DNA from: Bdellovibrio sp. SKB1291214
GTDB lineage: Bacteria; Bdellovibrionota; Bdellovibrionia; Bdellovibrionales; Bdellovibrionaceae
Assembly (NCBI RefSeq): GCF_002209355.2
Contig: NZ_CP106855.1
Span: forward strand, 2,852,001-2,916,000
Length of the DNA: 64,000 bases
Direction: 5' to 3'
Part shown: positions 43,866-51,779 of the stretch, one piece after another
How the letters are laid out: every line of letters begins with the position of its first letter
How positions within the stretch are numbered: position 1 is the first letter of the stretch
Program-made: the position numbers and the translations under genes
Notes under the pieces: generated by a model
Databases searched by the model: none
What the model was told of the DNA's origin: nothing
Seen by the model: only the letters and a program-made list of their open reading frames with translations

Positions 43866-43902
43866 AAAAAAAAAGACAGGCTTCATCAGCCTGTCTTTTT
43901 TT
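43866..43902. terminator. Bidirectional terminator after pyk
   Basis: Stem aaaaaagacaggct/agcctgtctttttt with a 5-base loop and A/T runs on both sides. It serves pyk and the convergent cyclic-nucleotide-binding gene. Confidence 0.93.
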
Positions 43903-43948
43903 GTGTAAGGTTATGGACAAAGTCTGTCTTTACCTCTGGCGCGACCAT

Positions 43949-44959
43949 TTAGCGGAGTTTGCGTTTTAGGTTGTTTACCATAGACCAATTTGCAGCGAGG
44001 GGTTCTACGACGGGAATTTCGACCATTGCAAACACTGTGGGGCCATCCATGACTTTGTCGCCCAGATATTTTTTATCGATCAATGTGTTGACGTCTTCTG
44101 GTTTAATCAAAGTGCCGACTTCTTTCACAGACTCGTTTTGAAGGTTTCCTAGATCCACTTTATTGAAACCTTTTTTATCTGTTTCTACTTTTTTTGCAAA
44201 CAGGATCAAGGCTCCTAAAACGGTGCATTCTTTTTCTGTGAGCGGCTCTTTACGATCTTTTTCTTGTCTGAATAACCAGTCATTGTACCAATCAACAAAC
44301 GCAAAAAGCTCGGCGGGTTTTAAGTTCGTGATTTTTTGAAAACCGTCACCACGGTCCTCGATGGTGACATAGCCAAGCTCTGCCAGCGCCGTTGTGATAG
44401 CTTGCATTTTGTTGGTCGCTTCTTGGAAAATCTGAATCGTATAGTTACGAAGAAGTCCTGAAGAAATACTAACACCTGTGGCTTCAGGCTTTCCGTATTT
44501 CAAACACACGAAGTTAAAAATCGACATCAGTTTATTAATAACGTGAGGTGGGAAACGTTCTTCGTCAGCATTGGCTGTTTCGAGTTGTTTGATTTTTTTA
44601 TTTGATTCGCGAATGGTTTCGTTCAGATTTTTTAAAATAGCTCGAACCCATACCGGCAACTGATCCAACTGTTTATTCAAAGAATCATAGGGGAGGGCGA
44701 TCACTTCTGTTTCTTTGATCGCTTTGACGTTTGCACTGCGGGGCTTGTTATCGAACAAACCCATTTCTCCAACCATGGAGCCGGGATTGATCTCGGCCAG
44801 CATGACTTCGGATTGACCTTTGGTTTTTGTGACAGCCAGCAGTCCCGTTTTAAGAATGTACATGGCGTCAGCGGCGTCGCCTTCGCGGAACAAATAAGTA
44901 TCTTTCGCTAGTTTTTTCGCCTCAGCCACGTGCAGATCCTTCCCGAGAGAATGTTGCAT
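43949..44959 (-). CDS. Cyclic-nucleotide-binding-domain protein
   Basis: A 336-residue protein. Residues about 12-125 form a cNMP-binding (Crp-like) domain: YLFREGDAADAMYILKTGLLAV, then GSMVGEMGLFDNKPRSANVKA, whose GEMGLF and RSA positions form the phosphate-binding cassette. A helix follows, then a region (150-330) that resembles a winged-helix-like part (SSGLLRNYTIQIFQEATNKMQAITTALAELGYVTIEDRG), but no classic Crp HTH is seen. The ligand (cAMP or other) and output are unknown. The 156 bases upstream hold tandem inverted repeats. Confidence 0.8.
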   Translation of the reverse strand: MQHSLGKDLHVAEAKKLAKDTYLFREGDAADAMYILKTGLLAVTKTKGQSEVMLAEINPGSMVGEMGLFDNKPRSANVKAIKETEVIALPYDSLNKQLDQLPVWVRAILKNLNETIRESNKKIKQLETANADEERFPPHVINKLMSIFNFVCLKYGKPEATGVSISSGLLRNYTIQIFQEATNKMQAITTALAELGYVTIEDRGDGFQKITNLKPAELFAFVDWYNDWLFRQEKDRKEPLTEKECTVLGALILFAKKVETDKKGFNKVDLGNLQNESVKEVGTLIKPEDVNTLIDKKYLGDKVMDGPTVFAMVEIPVVEPLAANWSMVNNLKRKLR

Positions 44960-45027
44960 TTAGTATCTCGAAAAATCCGAGCAGTATCAAATTAAGGAAA
45001 TGAGCAAGCTAGACGTAAGCAGAGGGA

Positions 45028-45055
45028 AGCCCAGCGGAGTGCCGGGCTTTTTGGT
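45028..45055. terminator. Possible terminator after scoB
   Basis: Imperfect stem agccc-a-gc/gc-c-gggct with loop ggagt. A T5 run follows on the plus strand, whereas the minus strand continues cttccc, so it is a weak candidate for ending the CoA-transferase operon. Confidence 0.35.
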
Positions 45056-45065
45056 GAATGATAAC

Positions 45066-45117
45066 AGGTAAGTAACTACCTTTTCAGGTAAGGACGTACC
45101 TAGAAAAGGGCGTACCT
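45066..45117. repeat. Tandem inverted-repeat elements upstream of the cNMP gene
   Basis: Two copies of aggta-6 bases-tacct lie at 45066-45081 and 45086-45101, 20 bases apart. A third half-site tacct at 45113-45117 overlaps the scoB stop codon. The pattern of spaced dyads suggests an operator array, but chance similarity cannot be excluded. They lie 107-158 bases upstream of the minus-strand cNMP gene. Confidence 0.4.
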
Positions 45118-45772
45118 AGAAAGTCATGGCTTTGCAGTCGGGGGCAATTGTCATTTTGCCCTCTGTTGCTGCCAGAACTTTTTCGGGAGTCAAATCTGGA
45201 GCGTACTCTTTTAAAACGAAACCTTTATCAGTTACTTCGATCACGCCGAAATCGCTGACGATTTTCTTGATACACTTGATGCCAGTTAGAGGCAGAGTGC
45301 ATTTTGTGCGTAGTTTCGAGTTTCCTTCTTTGTCCGTGTGTTGCATGGCTACGATCACATTGCGAGCACCAGCAACAAGATCCATTGCGCCGCCCATGCC
45401 TTTAACCATTTTGCCAGGCACCATCCAGTTTGCAATGGAGCCTTGCTCGTCGACTTCCATGGCACCAAGGACTGTCAAGTCCACGTGGCCGCCACGGATC
45501 ATGGCAAAGCTGTCCGCACTCGAGAAAAAGCTAGCACCCGGAACCGCGGTGACAGTTTGCTTACCAGCATTTACTAGGTCGGCATCCACTTTGTCTTCGG
45601 TGGGGAAAGCTCCCATACCCAAAAGACCGTTTTCGCTCTGTAACATAACGGACATGCCCTTAGGAATGTAGTTCGCAACCAAAGTTGGAATGCCAATACC
45701 CAGGTTCACGCAAAAACCATCTTCGACTTCTTGGGAAATTCTTTGTGCGATTTGTTCTCTAGATAAAGGCAT
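45116..45772 (-). CDS. 3-oxoacid CoA-transferase subunit B
   Basis: Subunit B of a class I CoA-transferase (ScoB/AtoA/PcaJ type) that moves CoA from succinyl-CoA or acetyl-CoA to acetoacetate or a related acid. The catalytic glutamate is in LQSENGLLGMG, and the N-terminal GFCVNLGIGIPTLV is typical. Length 218. It lies three bases after subunit A in the same operon; a thiolase gene precedes them. Donor and acceptor specificity cannot be told from sequence. Confidence 0.93.
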   Translation of the reverse strand: MPLSREQIAQRISQEVEDGFCVNLGIGIPTLVANYIPKGMSVMLQSENGLLGMGAFPTEDKVDADLVNAGKQTVTAVPGASFFSSADSFAMIRGGHVDLTVLGAMEVDEQGSIANWMVPGKMVKGMGGAMDLVAGARNVIVAMQHTDKEGNSKLRTKCTLPLTGIKCIKKIVSDFGVIEVTDKGFVLKEYAPDLTPEKVLAATEGKMTIAPDCKAMTF

Positions 45773-45775
45773 GAA

Positions 45776-46474
45776 TTACCCCTTGCTCACTGTGCGCTGT
45801 TCGATACGTTTTTGGTAATTCGTTCCTTTGAAAATTCTTTGAACGAAGACACCTGGAGTGTGAACTTGATCTGGATCCAATTCGCCGACTTCGACTAACT
45901 CTTCCACTTCAGCCACTGTGATTTTACCAGCAGTTGCCGCCATGGGATTGAAGTTGCGTGCTGTTTTACGGAAAACCAAGTTTCCGAATTTGTCGCCTTT
46001 CCAAGCTTTTACCAGCGCAAAATCACCTACGATACCACGCTCAAGAACATAGTCGCGCCCATCGAAGTTTTTGATTTCTTTTCCTTCAGCGATCAATGTT
46101 CCAACTCCTGTCGGAGTATAGAAACCAGCGATACCAGCGCCACCCGCACGAATGCGTTCTGCCAATGTCCCTTGGGGGCAGAATTCCAGTTCAAGCTCGC
46201 CGCTCATGTATTGTTTTTCAAACAAAGCGTTTTCACCCACGTAGGATGAAATCATTTTTTTGATCTGACGTTTTTGCAAAAGCAGACCCAAACCAAAATC
46301 GTCCACTCCAGCATTGTTGGAAACGCAAGTCAGGTTTTTAACTCCGCGCTCGACAAGAGCTGCGATGGAATTTTCAGGAATACCGCAGAGGCCAAAGCCG
46401 CCGACGACCAAAGTCATTCCGTCTTTAATGCCTTCAAGGGCCGACATGGCATCTTTATAAACTTTTTTGCTCAT
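45776..46474 (-). CDS. 3-oxoacid CoA-transferase subunit A
   Basis: Subunit A of the same enzyme. The start of the fold, GMTLVVGGFGLCGIPE, and CVSNNAGVDDFGLG are class I signatures. I use the ATG at 46474, which has a ggag site eight bases upstream; the frame extends to 46501 without one. The product is 232 residues. A hairpin separates it from the thiolase gene, so the two may be expressed unequally. Confidence 0.93.
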   Translation of the reverse strand: MSKKVYKDAMSALEGIKDGMTLVVGGFGLCGIPENSIAALVERGVKNLTCVSNNAGVDDFGLGLLLQKRQIKKMISSYVGENALFEKQYMSGELELEFCPQGTLAERIRAGGAGIAGFYTPTGVGTLIAEGKEIKNFDGRDYVLERGIVGDFALVKAWKGDKFGNLVFRKTARNFNPMAATAGKITVAEVEELVEVGELDPDQVHTPGVFVQRIFKGTNYQKRIEQRTVSKG

Positions 46475-46490
46475 GATGTTTCTCCAAATG

Positions 46491-46519
46491 AAAAAGGCCA
46501 CCCGGTGAGGGCAGCCTTT
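46491..46519 (-). terminator. Hairpin between thiolase and CoA-transferase genes
   Basis: On the minus strand aaaggc/gccttt with an inner ccc/ggg stem is followed by a T5 run. It looks like an internal attenuator or partial terminator of the operon. Confidence 0.5.
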
Positions 46520-46525
46520 GAGGCA

Positions 46526-47701
46526 CTACGCTTTTTCGATAATAAGTGCGACAGCTTCACCGCCACCAATACACAAAGTCGCAAGACCATAGCGTTTGTT
46601 GTGAGTGTGAAGAGCGTGAACCAAAGTCGTCAAAATACGGGCGCCAGAAGCACCGATTGGGTGACCGATAGCAACCGCACCACCGTGCACGTTTACTTTT
46701 TCAGCAGGGATTTCCAATTCTTTCATTGCCACTTGAGTAACAACTGCGAACGCTTCGTTGATTTCCCAAAGATCGATATCGCCCACTTTCAAGTTGGCTT
46801 TAGCCAACGCTTTTTTGATAGCGCCCACAGGAGCCGTCGTGAAGTACTTTGGCTCATGTGCGAACGTGCCATGTGCCACGATTTTTGCAAGTGGTTTGAT
46901 GTTGCGTTTTTTAGCTTCAGATTCAGACATCAAAACGTGAGCCGCGCCACCGTCATTGATTTTTGAAGCATTCGCTGCCGTGATTGTTCCCGCTTTATCA
47001 AAAGCAGGTTTCAATCCAGGGATTTTATCGAAGTTTGTGTTGAAGGGTTCTTCGTCTTTATCGATAACTACGTCACCTTTACGACCCGCAACAGTTACCG
47101 GAACGATTTCGTTTTTGAAGACGCCATCAGTCCAAGCTTTTTGTGCTTTTTTGTAGGAGTCCACAGCGAAAGCATCTTGTTGCTCACGAGTGAAGTTGTG
47201 CTCTTTCACGCAGATTTCTGCTGCACTTCCCATGTGGAAGTTATTGTACGGATCCCATAGACCATCTTTGATCATGGAGTCTGTCATTTGCGTCGCACCC
47301 ATGCGGTAGCCTGTGCGAGAATTTTCAAGCAAATGCGGCGCCAGTGTCATGTTCTCTTGACCACCTGCCACTGCAATTTTTGTATGACCCAATTGGATGT
47401 TATCTGCGGCAAGCATAACTGCTTTCAAACCAGATCCACAGACTTTATTGATCGTCATGCAAGGAGTGTTGTTACTAAGTCCAGCATAAAGAGCTGCTTG
47501 GCGAGCAGGAGCTTGGCCCACACCGGCAGTTAATACTTCACCCATAATGACTTCATCGATTTCATTCGGAGAAACATTCGCACGAGTTAGAGCTTCTTTA
47601 ATCGCAGCTGCGCCTAGTTTGGGAGCAGGTACTGCACCGAAACCACCTTGAAAGGATGCGACAGGAGTTCTGACGCTGCTGACAATCACTACATTTTCCA
47701 T
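46526..47701 (-). CDS. Acetyl-CoA acetyltransferase (thiolase)
   Basis: Thiolase joins or cleaves acetoacetyl-CoA. The nucleophilic Cys88 is in NKVCGSGLKAV, the His is in GGAVAIGHPIGASGARI, and a second Cys is in LCIGGGEAVA. Length 391 is standard for AtoB/PhaA. Next to a 3-oxoacid CoA-transferase, it most likely completes acetoacetate degradation to acetyl-CoA. The reverse, making acetoacetyl-CoA, is possible. It is first in the operon. Confidence 0.95.
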   Translation of the reverse strand: MENVVIVSSVRTPVASFQGGFGAVPAPKLGAAAIKEALTRANVSPNEIDEVIMGEVLTAGVGQAPARQAALYAGLSNNTPCMTINKVCGSGLKAVMLAADNIQLGHTKIAVAGGQENMTLAPHLLENSRTGYRMGATQMTDSMIKDGLWDPYNNFHMGSAAEICVKEHNFTREQQDAFAVDSYKKAQKAWTDGVFKNEIVPVTVAGRKGDVVIDKDEEPFNTNFDKIPGLKPAFDKAGTITAANASKINDGGAAHVLMSESEAKKRNIKPLAKIVAHGTFAHEPKYFTTAPVGAIKKALAKANLKVGDIDLWEINEAFAVVTQVAMKELEIPAEKVNVHGGAVAIGHPIGASGARILTTLVHALHTHNKRYGLATLCIGGGEAVALIIEKA

Positions 47702-47784
47702 AATTCACCTCTTCATGTTGAAAATCTAAAAAAAATTATCTTAAATAGAGTCTGAGTCAATATTTCAGAATTTGGAGACAACGC

Positions 47785-48768
47785 ATGTCAGCGATCACGG
47801 TCATCTTGATAAGTCTTTTTGTTCAGCCTCTTTTTGCAGCCACAATTGAGGCACCTGTGCAAGAAGGGACTCGCTTGGTTCTCAAAGGTTTTGAAGCGCA
47901 AGTGCAGCTTAATGCGGTGCCGGGCGCAACTTCTGCGAAGATCTCTGGCGTCGACGAGTCAGGGTACGAAGGTTCTTATGTGGTTACAAAAAAAGATAAT
48001 ACCATCGAAGTGAATATGGTTGAATTCGGCAGTAAGAAAACCTGGATGAATGCCTTGCCGAAAGCGAATTCTCAGCTGAAAAAAATCGAAATTTCTGGGG
48101 TTGCAATTCCGGTTGAAATCCAACTGAAAGGTGGCAGCGTTATCGCTCAGAAATGGAGCAAAGATCTGAAAGTGAGTATGACTTCAGGTCGTGCCGTGGT
48201 AAACAACGGAACAGGTTCTTTGCAGCTTTACGTGCAAAAAGGTGAGATCAGCGTGACCGACCACGTGGGTCGCGTAAACGCAGACGGCTATTCCGGAGCG
48301 ATGAAGTTGACGAATGTCCAAGGTGATATCGACGCCTCCCTGTTTTCGGGACAGTTAAATATCGAAAAGGTTCGCGGCTTTTTGTCTCTTTCGACGCAAC
48401 AAGCGACAGGAAAAGTGAATCAAGGTTCAGGTACAATTCAATTTGAAAATGGCAAAGGCAGTTTGAATCTGCAAGGTTTCCAAGGACGTCTTGAGGGGCA
48501 AAATCAAGATGGAACAGTTAGCATCACAATGGCGATGGACTCCGAAGTCGATGTGAAAGCTAAAGCCGGTCGCATCAATATCACTCCGCCAGCTGCTTCG
48601 GGAGCTAGCGTCAATCTGTACACGGTGGATGGTGAGATCTTCGTCCCTAATGAGTTGAAAGTGAACAAATTGAGCTCTGAGAAAAGTGTTCGTGGCAGAT
48701 TGCGTGGCTCGACACAAAGAGGCAGCATTTCTGTGCGCAGCCAAGAGGCGACAATTCTAGTGAAATGA
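47785..48768 (+). CDS. Exported beta-helix (DUF4097-like) protein
   Basis: A 327-residue exported protein with a short signal peptide (LFVQPLFAA). Many short repeats of about 20 residues read like a right-handed beta helix (GRVNADGYSGAMKLTNVQGDI, GFLSLSTQQATGKVNQGSGTI), resembling DUF4097 adhesin-like repeats. No enzymatic motif is visible. Its ATG follows a ttggag site. It lies just upstream of the H1-like gene, with 67 bases between. Confidence 0.65.
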   Translation: MSAITVILISLFVQPLFAATIEAPVQEGTRLVLKGFEAQVQLNAVPGATSAKISGVDESGYEGSYVVTKKDNTIEVNMVEFGSKKTWMNALPKANSQLKKIEISGVAIPVEIQLKGGSVIAQKWSKDLKVSMTSGRAVVNNGTGSLQLYVQKGEISVTDHVGRVNADGYSGAMKLTNVQGDIDASLFSGQLNIEKVRGFLSLSTQQATGKVNQGSGTIQFENGKGSLNLQGFQGRLEGQNQDGTVSITMAMDSEVDVKAKAGRINITPPAASGASVNLYTVDGEIFVPNELKVNKLSSEKSVRGRLRGSTQRGSISVRSQEATILVK

Positions 48769-48835
48769 GTTGACACTCAAGGCTCTATGGCTCAGGTATT
48801 TGAAGGTACATTTATCATCGCAACTAGGTAAAAAT

Positions 48836-49768
48836 ATGGCAAAAATCGTTAAAAAGAAGCCCGCAGCGAAAGCACCAGCAAAACCGGCTAAAAAAGCCCC
48901 AGTAAAAGCTGCGTCAAAACCTGCACCTAAAAAACCAGCTCCGAAGACTGTCGTTAAAAAGAAGGTTGAAGCGAAAGCTCCTGCAAAGGCAGCTCCGAAA
49001 AAACCTGAAGTTAAGAAAAAGGTCGAAGCCAAGGTAGAGTCTAAGGCGAAAGTTCCTGCGAAAGCAGCGAAGGAAGTCAAAGAGACTAAAGCCGAAGTTG
49101 CAAAAAAAGAGAAAGTCGAAAAGAAAGCCGCTCCAGCTGCAGCAACGCCTGCACCGGAAAAGGCCTCTGCGTCTAAGAAGGATGCGAAAGCAGCCAAAAA
49201 AGGCGCTAAAGGCAAAGGTAAAGAAAAAGACGACTCTGAAATGGATGATGATTTTATCGCCGATGACGATGAAATGATGGGCGATGAGATCGGGGAGTAC
49301 GAAGAGGAACTGAAGGCCGTTGAAGAGGCGGACGAGGAAATCGACGTTGTTGAAGAGTGGGCTCCTGAAGAGAAAGATAAGTCAGACGAAGAAATCGTTT
49401 TGACGGATGCTGAAGGCCGTCGTTACTGCCGCGCTCGCGATTGCGATCAGGTTGCGATTGTCGATGTTTACTGCCGTTACCACTACCTGTTGTTCTGGAA
49501 GAAGATCCAAGTTCGTAAGAAGATCCTTACGGATGGTAAACTTGAGCGTTACGTCGAGGAATTAACGTCACGTTACCCTGATAAGTTCCTTGAGATGATC
49601 CGTCGCGATTTGCGTACAGAGAAAGACTTCTTGGCAGCTATCCAAGAGCTTGAGATCGACGAATCAGCAGCAGAAAACGAATTTGAAGAGGATACAAACG
49701 CCTTTATCGAAGAAGTTCGTGGAATGGGCGATTCTGGCGGAAGTGCGTCAGACGACGACGAGTACTAG
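48836..49768 (+). CDS. Histone-H1-like basic tail joined to acidic linker and Cys/His domain
   Basis: A 310-residue protein in three parts. Residues 1 to about 135 are a Lys/Ala/Pro tail like histone H1 or AlgP. About 140-190 is strongly acidic. The C-terminal about 120 residues form a compact domain with CRARDC, then CRYH (spacing C-x4-C-x9-C-x2-H), suggesting one zinc site. Helices follow (VEELTSRYPDKFLEMIRRDLR). The ATG at 48836 has a taggt site and starts the basic tail. A terminator follows, so it is a single-gene unit. A DNA- or RNA-binding role is inferred. Confidence 0.8.
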   Translation: MAKIVKKKPAAKAPAKPAKKAPVKAASKPAPKKPAPKTVVKKKVEAKAPAKAAPKKPEVKKKVEAKVESKAKVPAKAAKEVKETKAEVAKKEKVEKKAAPAAATPAPEKASASKKDAKAAKKGAKGKGKEKDDSEMDDDFIADDDEMMGDEIGEYEEELKAVEEADEEIDVVEEWAPEEKDKSDEEIVLTDAEGRRYCRARDCDQVAIVDVYCRYHYLLFWKKIQVRKKILTDGKLERYVEELTSRYPDKFLEMIRRDLRTEKDFLAAIQELEIDESAAENEFEEDTNAFIEEVRGMGDSGGSASDDDEY

Positions 49769-49790
49769 CACTAGCAAAGGCTGGAAAATT

Positions 49791-49821
49791 GAAGCCTCAC
49801 TCTCGCGAGTGGGGCTTTTTT
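49791..49821 (+). terminator. Terminator after the H1-like gene
   Basis: Stem gaagcc(t)cact/agtg(g)ggctt with loop ctcgcg-type bases, followed by T6. Confidence 0.9.
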
Positions 49822-49974
49822 GCGTTTGCGTCATGAAATTTTGTAGTACATATTTCATTGCCATATAGAACCCAAATTGGTACCAGTAGCCGCAAGTTAC
49901 CTAAATATATGTTGGAAATACGGTCCGACGTTTCTACCTGCCACCATTTTAATGGCAGACTATTTGGAGATTAA

Positions 49975-50451
49975 ATGAAGAACTTATTCGTTCTTTTCGC
50001 GATCCTAGTTGCATCCGCTACTTCACACGCACAAGATCAATTCCCGATTGGGCCAGATCATAATCTGACTCCGGGTTCATTGTGCTCTCGTCCGACGGAA
50101 CACCGTTACCCAGAAGGTATTAACTACTGCGAGCGTGACGTTGATTCCGACGTTAAAAGAGGCCGCTTTGCTGCCTATGACCAGTTGGGCTTCCGCACTC
50201 GCCAAATGGATCGCCAAGATTTCAAAATTGACCATTACATTCCACTTTGCATGGGTGGATCTAACAATACGAACAACTTATGGCCACAACACAAATCTGT
50301 GTACGAAATCACGGATAAATTGGAACAAGTTCTTTGTGAAAAGATGGCTGAAGGCAAGCTTTTGCAAAAAGAAGCTGTTCGTATCATCATGCAAGCGAAA
50401 AACAACTTGGATCAAGTTCCTGAGATCCTAGCGCGCGCAAACGCTCTATAA
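49975..50451 (+). CDS. Secreted HNH-family endonuclease
   Basis: A 158-residue exported nuclease. A signal peptide ends near residue 20 (TSHAQ-D). The HNH core is in FKIDHYIPLCMGGSNNTNNLWPQ: Asp86-His87, Asn101 and His106. Four cysteines (37, 52, 92, 121) fit disulphides made by a periplasmic oxidase. It could degrade extracellular or prey DNA. The 5' leader has a hairpin ctgcca/tggcag at 49938-49958, ending 16 bases before the ATG and just before the ribosome-binding site. A terminator follows. Confidence 0.87.
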   Translation: MKNLFVLFAILVASATSHAQDQFPIGPDHNLTPGSLCSRPTEHRYPEGINYCERDVDSDVKRGRFAAYDQLGFRTRQMDRQDFKIDHYIPLCMGGSNNTNNLWPQHKSVYEITDKLEQVLCEKMAEGKLLQKEAVRIIMQAKNNLDQVPEILARANAL

Positions 50452-50480
50452 TCGATTTGACATTCTCTCTCAGAGGGGGC

Positions 50481-50512
50481 GGCTCACTTCCTTCATTGGG
50501 GTGGGCCTTTTT
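50481..50512 (+). terminator. Terminator after the HNH nuclease gene
   Basis: Stem ggctcac/gtgggcc (one G-U pair) with a 13-base loop, followed by T5. Confidence 0.85.
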
Positions 50513-50612
50513 CGTTTACAAGCCTGAATATTTGCCAAGCCTCCATGGCGAACACCCAAATTCCAGCAGTTTTATGATAGAAATCTTCATCTTTTGATTG
50601 GTGGAGTTTCCT

Positions 50613-51080
50613 ATGAAAATTCTCGTAATATTGATCGCAGCGGTGACTGCAACAACGGCTTGGGCCGGCAGCCCCAAAGGGACTCGGGCGCCCAAGATAC
50701 TTTCTTGTGGTGTCGTTTATAACGCTGAAAACAAGGCAGGGAGCGAAGTTCCTGGCGTCTATGAGGATTTGGATACGGCGAAGCTCGACATCAAAACTGA
50801 GATCGGGAAGCCAGCATCATCTGGGGATGGCTTCGTTAAGGTTCAGGTGAGTTCGCTCACAGATCAGGATGGCCGTGATTTCGTGACGGTGGATGTCTTA
50901 GATGCCAAGTCGAAAGTAATTTTGGCGAAAGTGAAAAACACCGTTCTGACCGAGCCTTTGAATTTGTTTGTTCGTTTGTCAGATGAAGCACGCGTCCGTA
51001 TGAAGAAGAAGTATAAGGGCGACCTTGCGTGGGCTGAACTTTGGTGTTCAGTGGCTGATAAAGACGAAACGGCGAATTAG
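50613..51080 (+). CDS. Small exported protein of unknown function
   Basis: A 155-residue protein with a signal peptide (MKILVILIAAVTATTAWA-G). Two cysteines (near the start and end of the mature part) could form a disulphide. The mature part is beta-rich; no family is recognised. The ATG at 50613 has tggag eight bases upstream and begins the signal peptide; the frame's ATG at 50598 is rejected. Confidence 0.65.
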   Translation: MKILVILIAAVTATTAWAGSPKGTRAPKILSCGVVYNAENKAGSEVPGVYEDLDTAKLDIKTEIGKPASSGDGFVKVQVSSLTDQDGRDFVTVDVLDAKSKVILAKVKNTVLTEPLNLFVRLSDEARVRMKKKYKGDLAWAELWCSVADKDETAN

Positions 51081-51107
51081 TTTTTTAAAGTGCAGAATCT
51101 GGATAAG

Positions 51108-51135
51108 AAAAAAGCTCCCTAGTGGAGCTTTTTCT
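51108..51135. terminator. Bidirectional terminator with a stop codon in its loop
   Basis: Stem aaaaagctcc/ggagcttttt with loop ctagt; A and T runs flank both sides. The loop contains part of the stop codon of the minus-strand gene at 51119, so coding sequence and terminator overlap. Confidence 0.9.
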
Positions 51136-51724
51136 TTTTGTCTTCTTCGTTATCATCTTCTGGATCTTGATAATCCTCGTCGTCGCGGGGAGGGCTTAAC
51201 TCTTCGCTTTGTTCCGCATGAGATAAAGCATCCTCTGATTCATCTTCTTCGAAAATCATAGTTTCATCGTCAACGCCCAAAAGTTTGTTGGCTTCGGCCT
51301 CTAAATTCGTATTCTCTGTCGTAAATTGAAGGAAGAGTTTCTTGCCTTGAAATGGGACTTCTTTCCAGACGTAAGGGAAATCAACTTCACCATCGTTTTC
51401 AAAGTATTCCATCATCATGGCAGCCGCTGCATCCACGCAGTTATGAATGCGTTTGATGGCGTCTTGTTGTTGTTGAGAATAGTTCATGGAAACTTCGAAG
51501 TTGGCATGGGCCAAACGGCCTTCTTCACAGTATCCAACGCGCAGCACAATTTCTTCGGTATAGATACGACCTTCGATAATCAGTTCAGCATTATCTAGGT
51601 ATTGAGCGAAATTCTCGTTGAACACCGTCTGAATTTGATCTGAGTACTCTTTGGGAAAATTCGTCCATTTTTTGGAACTTTTCAGTCTTGGATTCATAGA
51701 GAAGGGCTCCTCGAACTTTGACAT
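51119..51724 (-). CDS. Acidic-tailed protein of unknown function
   Basis: A 201-residue cytoplasmic protein. Residues 15-130 form an alpha/beta domain without recognised motifs (MNPRLKSSKKWTNFPKEY, IYTEEIVLRVGYCEEG). The last about 50 residues are highly acidic (DESEDALSHAEQ, DDEDYQDPEDDNEED) and end in a short lysine run. Its start is 55 bases from divergent miaB. Function is unknown. Confidence 0.65.
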   Translation of the reverse strand: MSKFEEPFSMNPRLKSSKKWTNFPKEYSDQIQTVFNENFAQYLDNAELIIEGRIYTEEIVLRVGYCEEGRLAHANFEVSMNYSQQQQDAIKRIHNCVDAAAAMMMEYFENDGEVDFPYVWKEVPFQGKKLFLQFTTENTNLEAEANKLLGVDDETMIFEEDESEDALSHAEQSEELSPPRDDEDYQDPEDDNEEDKKKKLH

Positions 51725-51779
51725 TTCTAAAGTGAACCTCTATAACTCACTTTCTTTGATGACACAAGAGGTAAGAACT

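Noticed and set aside
48757-49215. Ala/Phe-rich 152-residue frame on the minus strand
   Set aside because: It mirrors the Lys/Ala-rich repeats of the H1-like gene on the other strand; its composition is what antisense lysine codons give.
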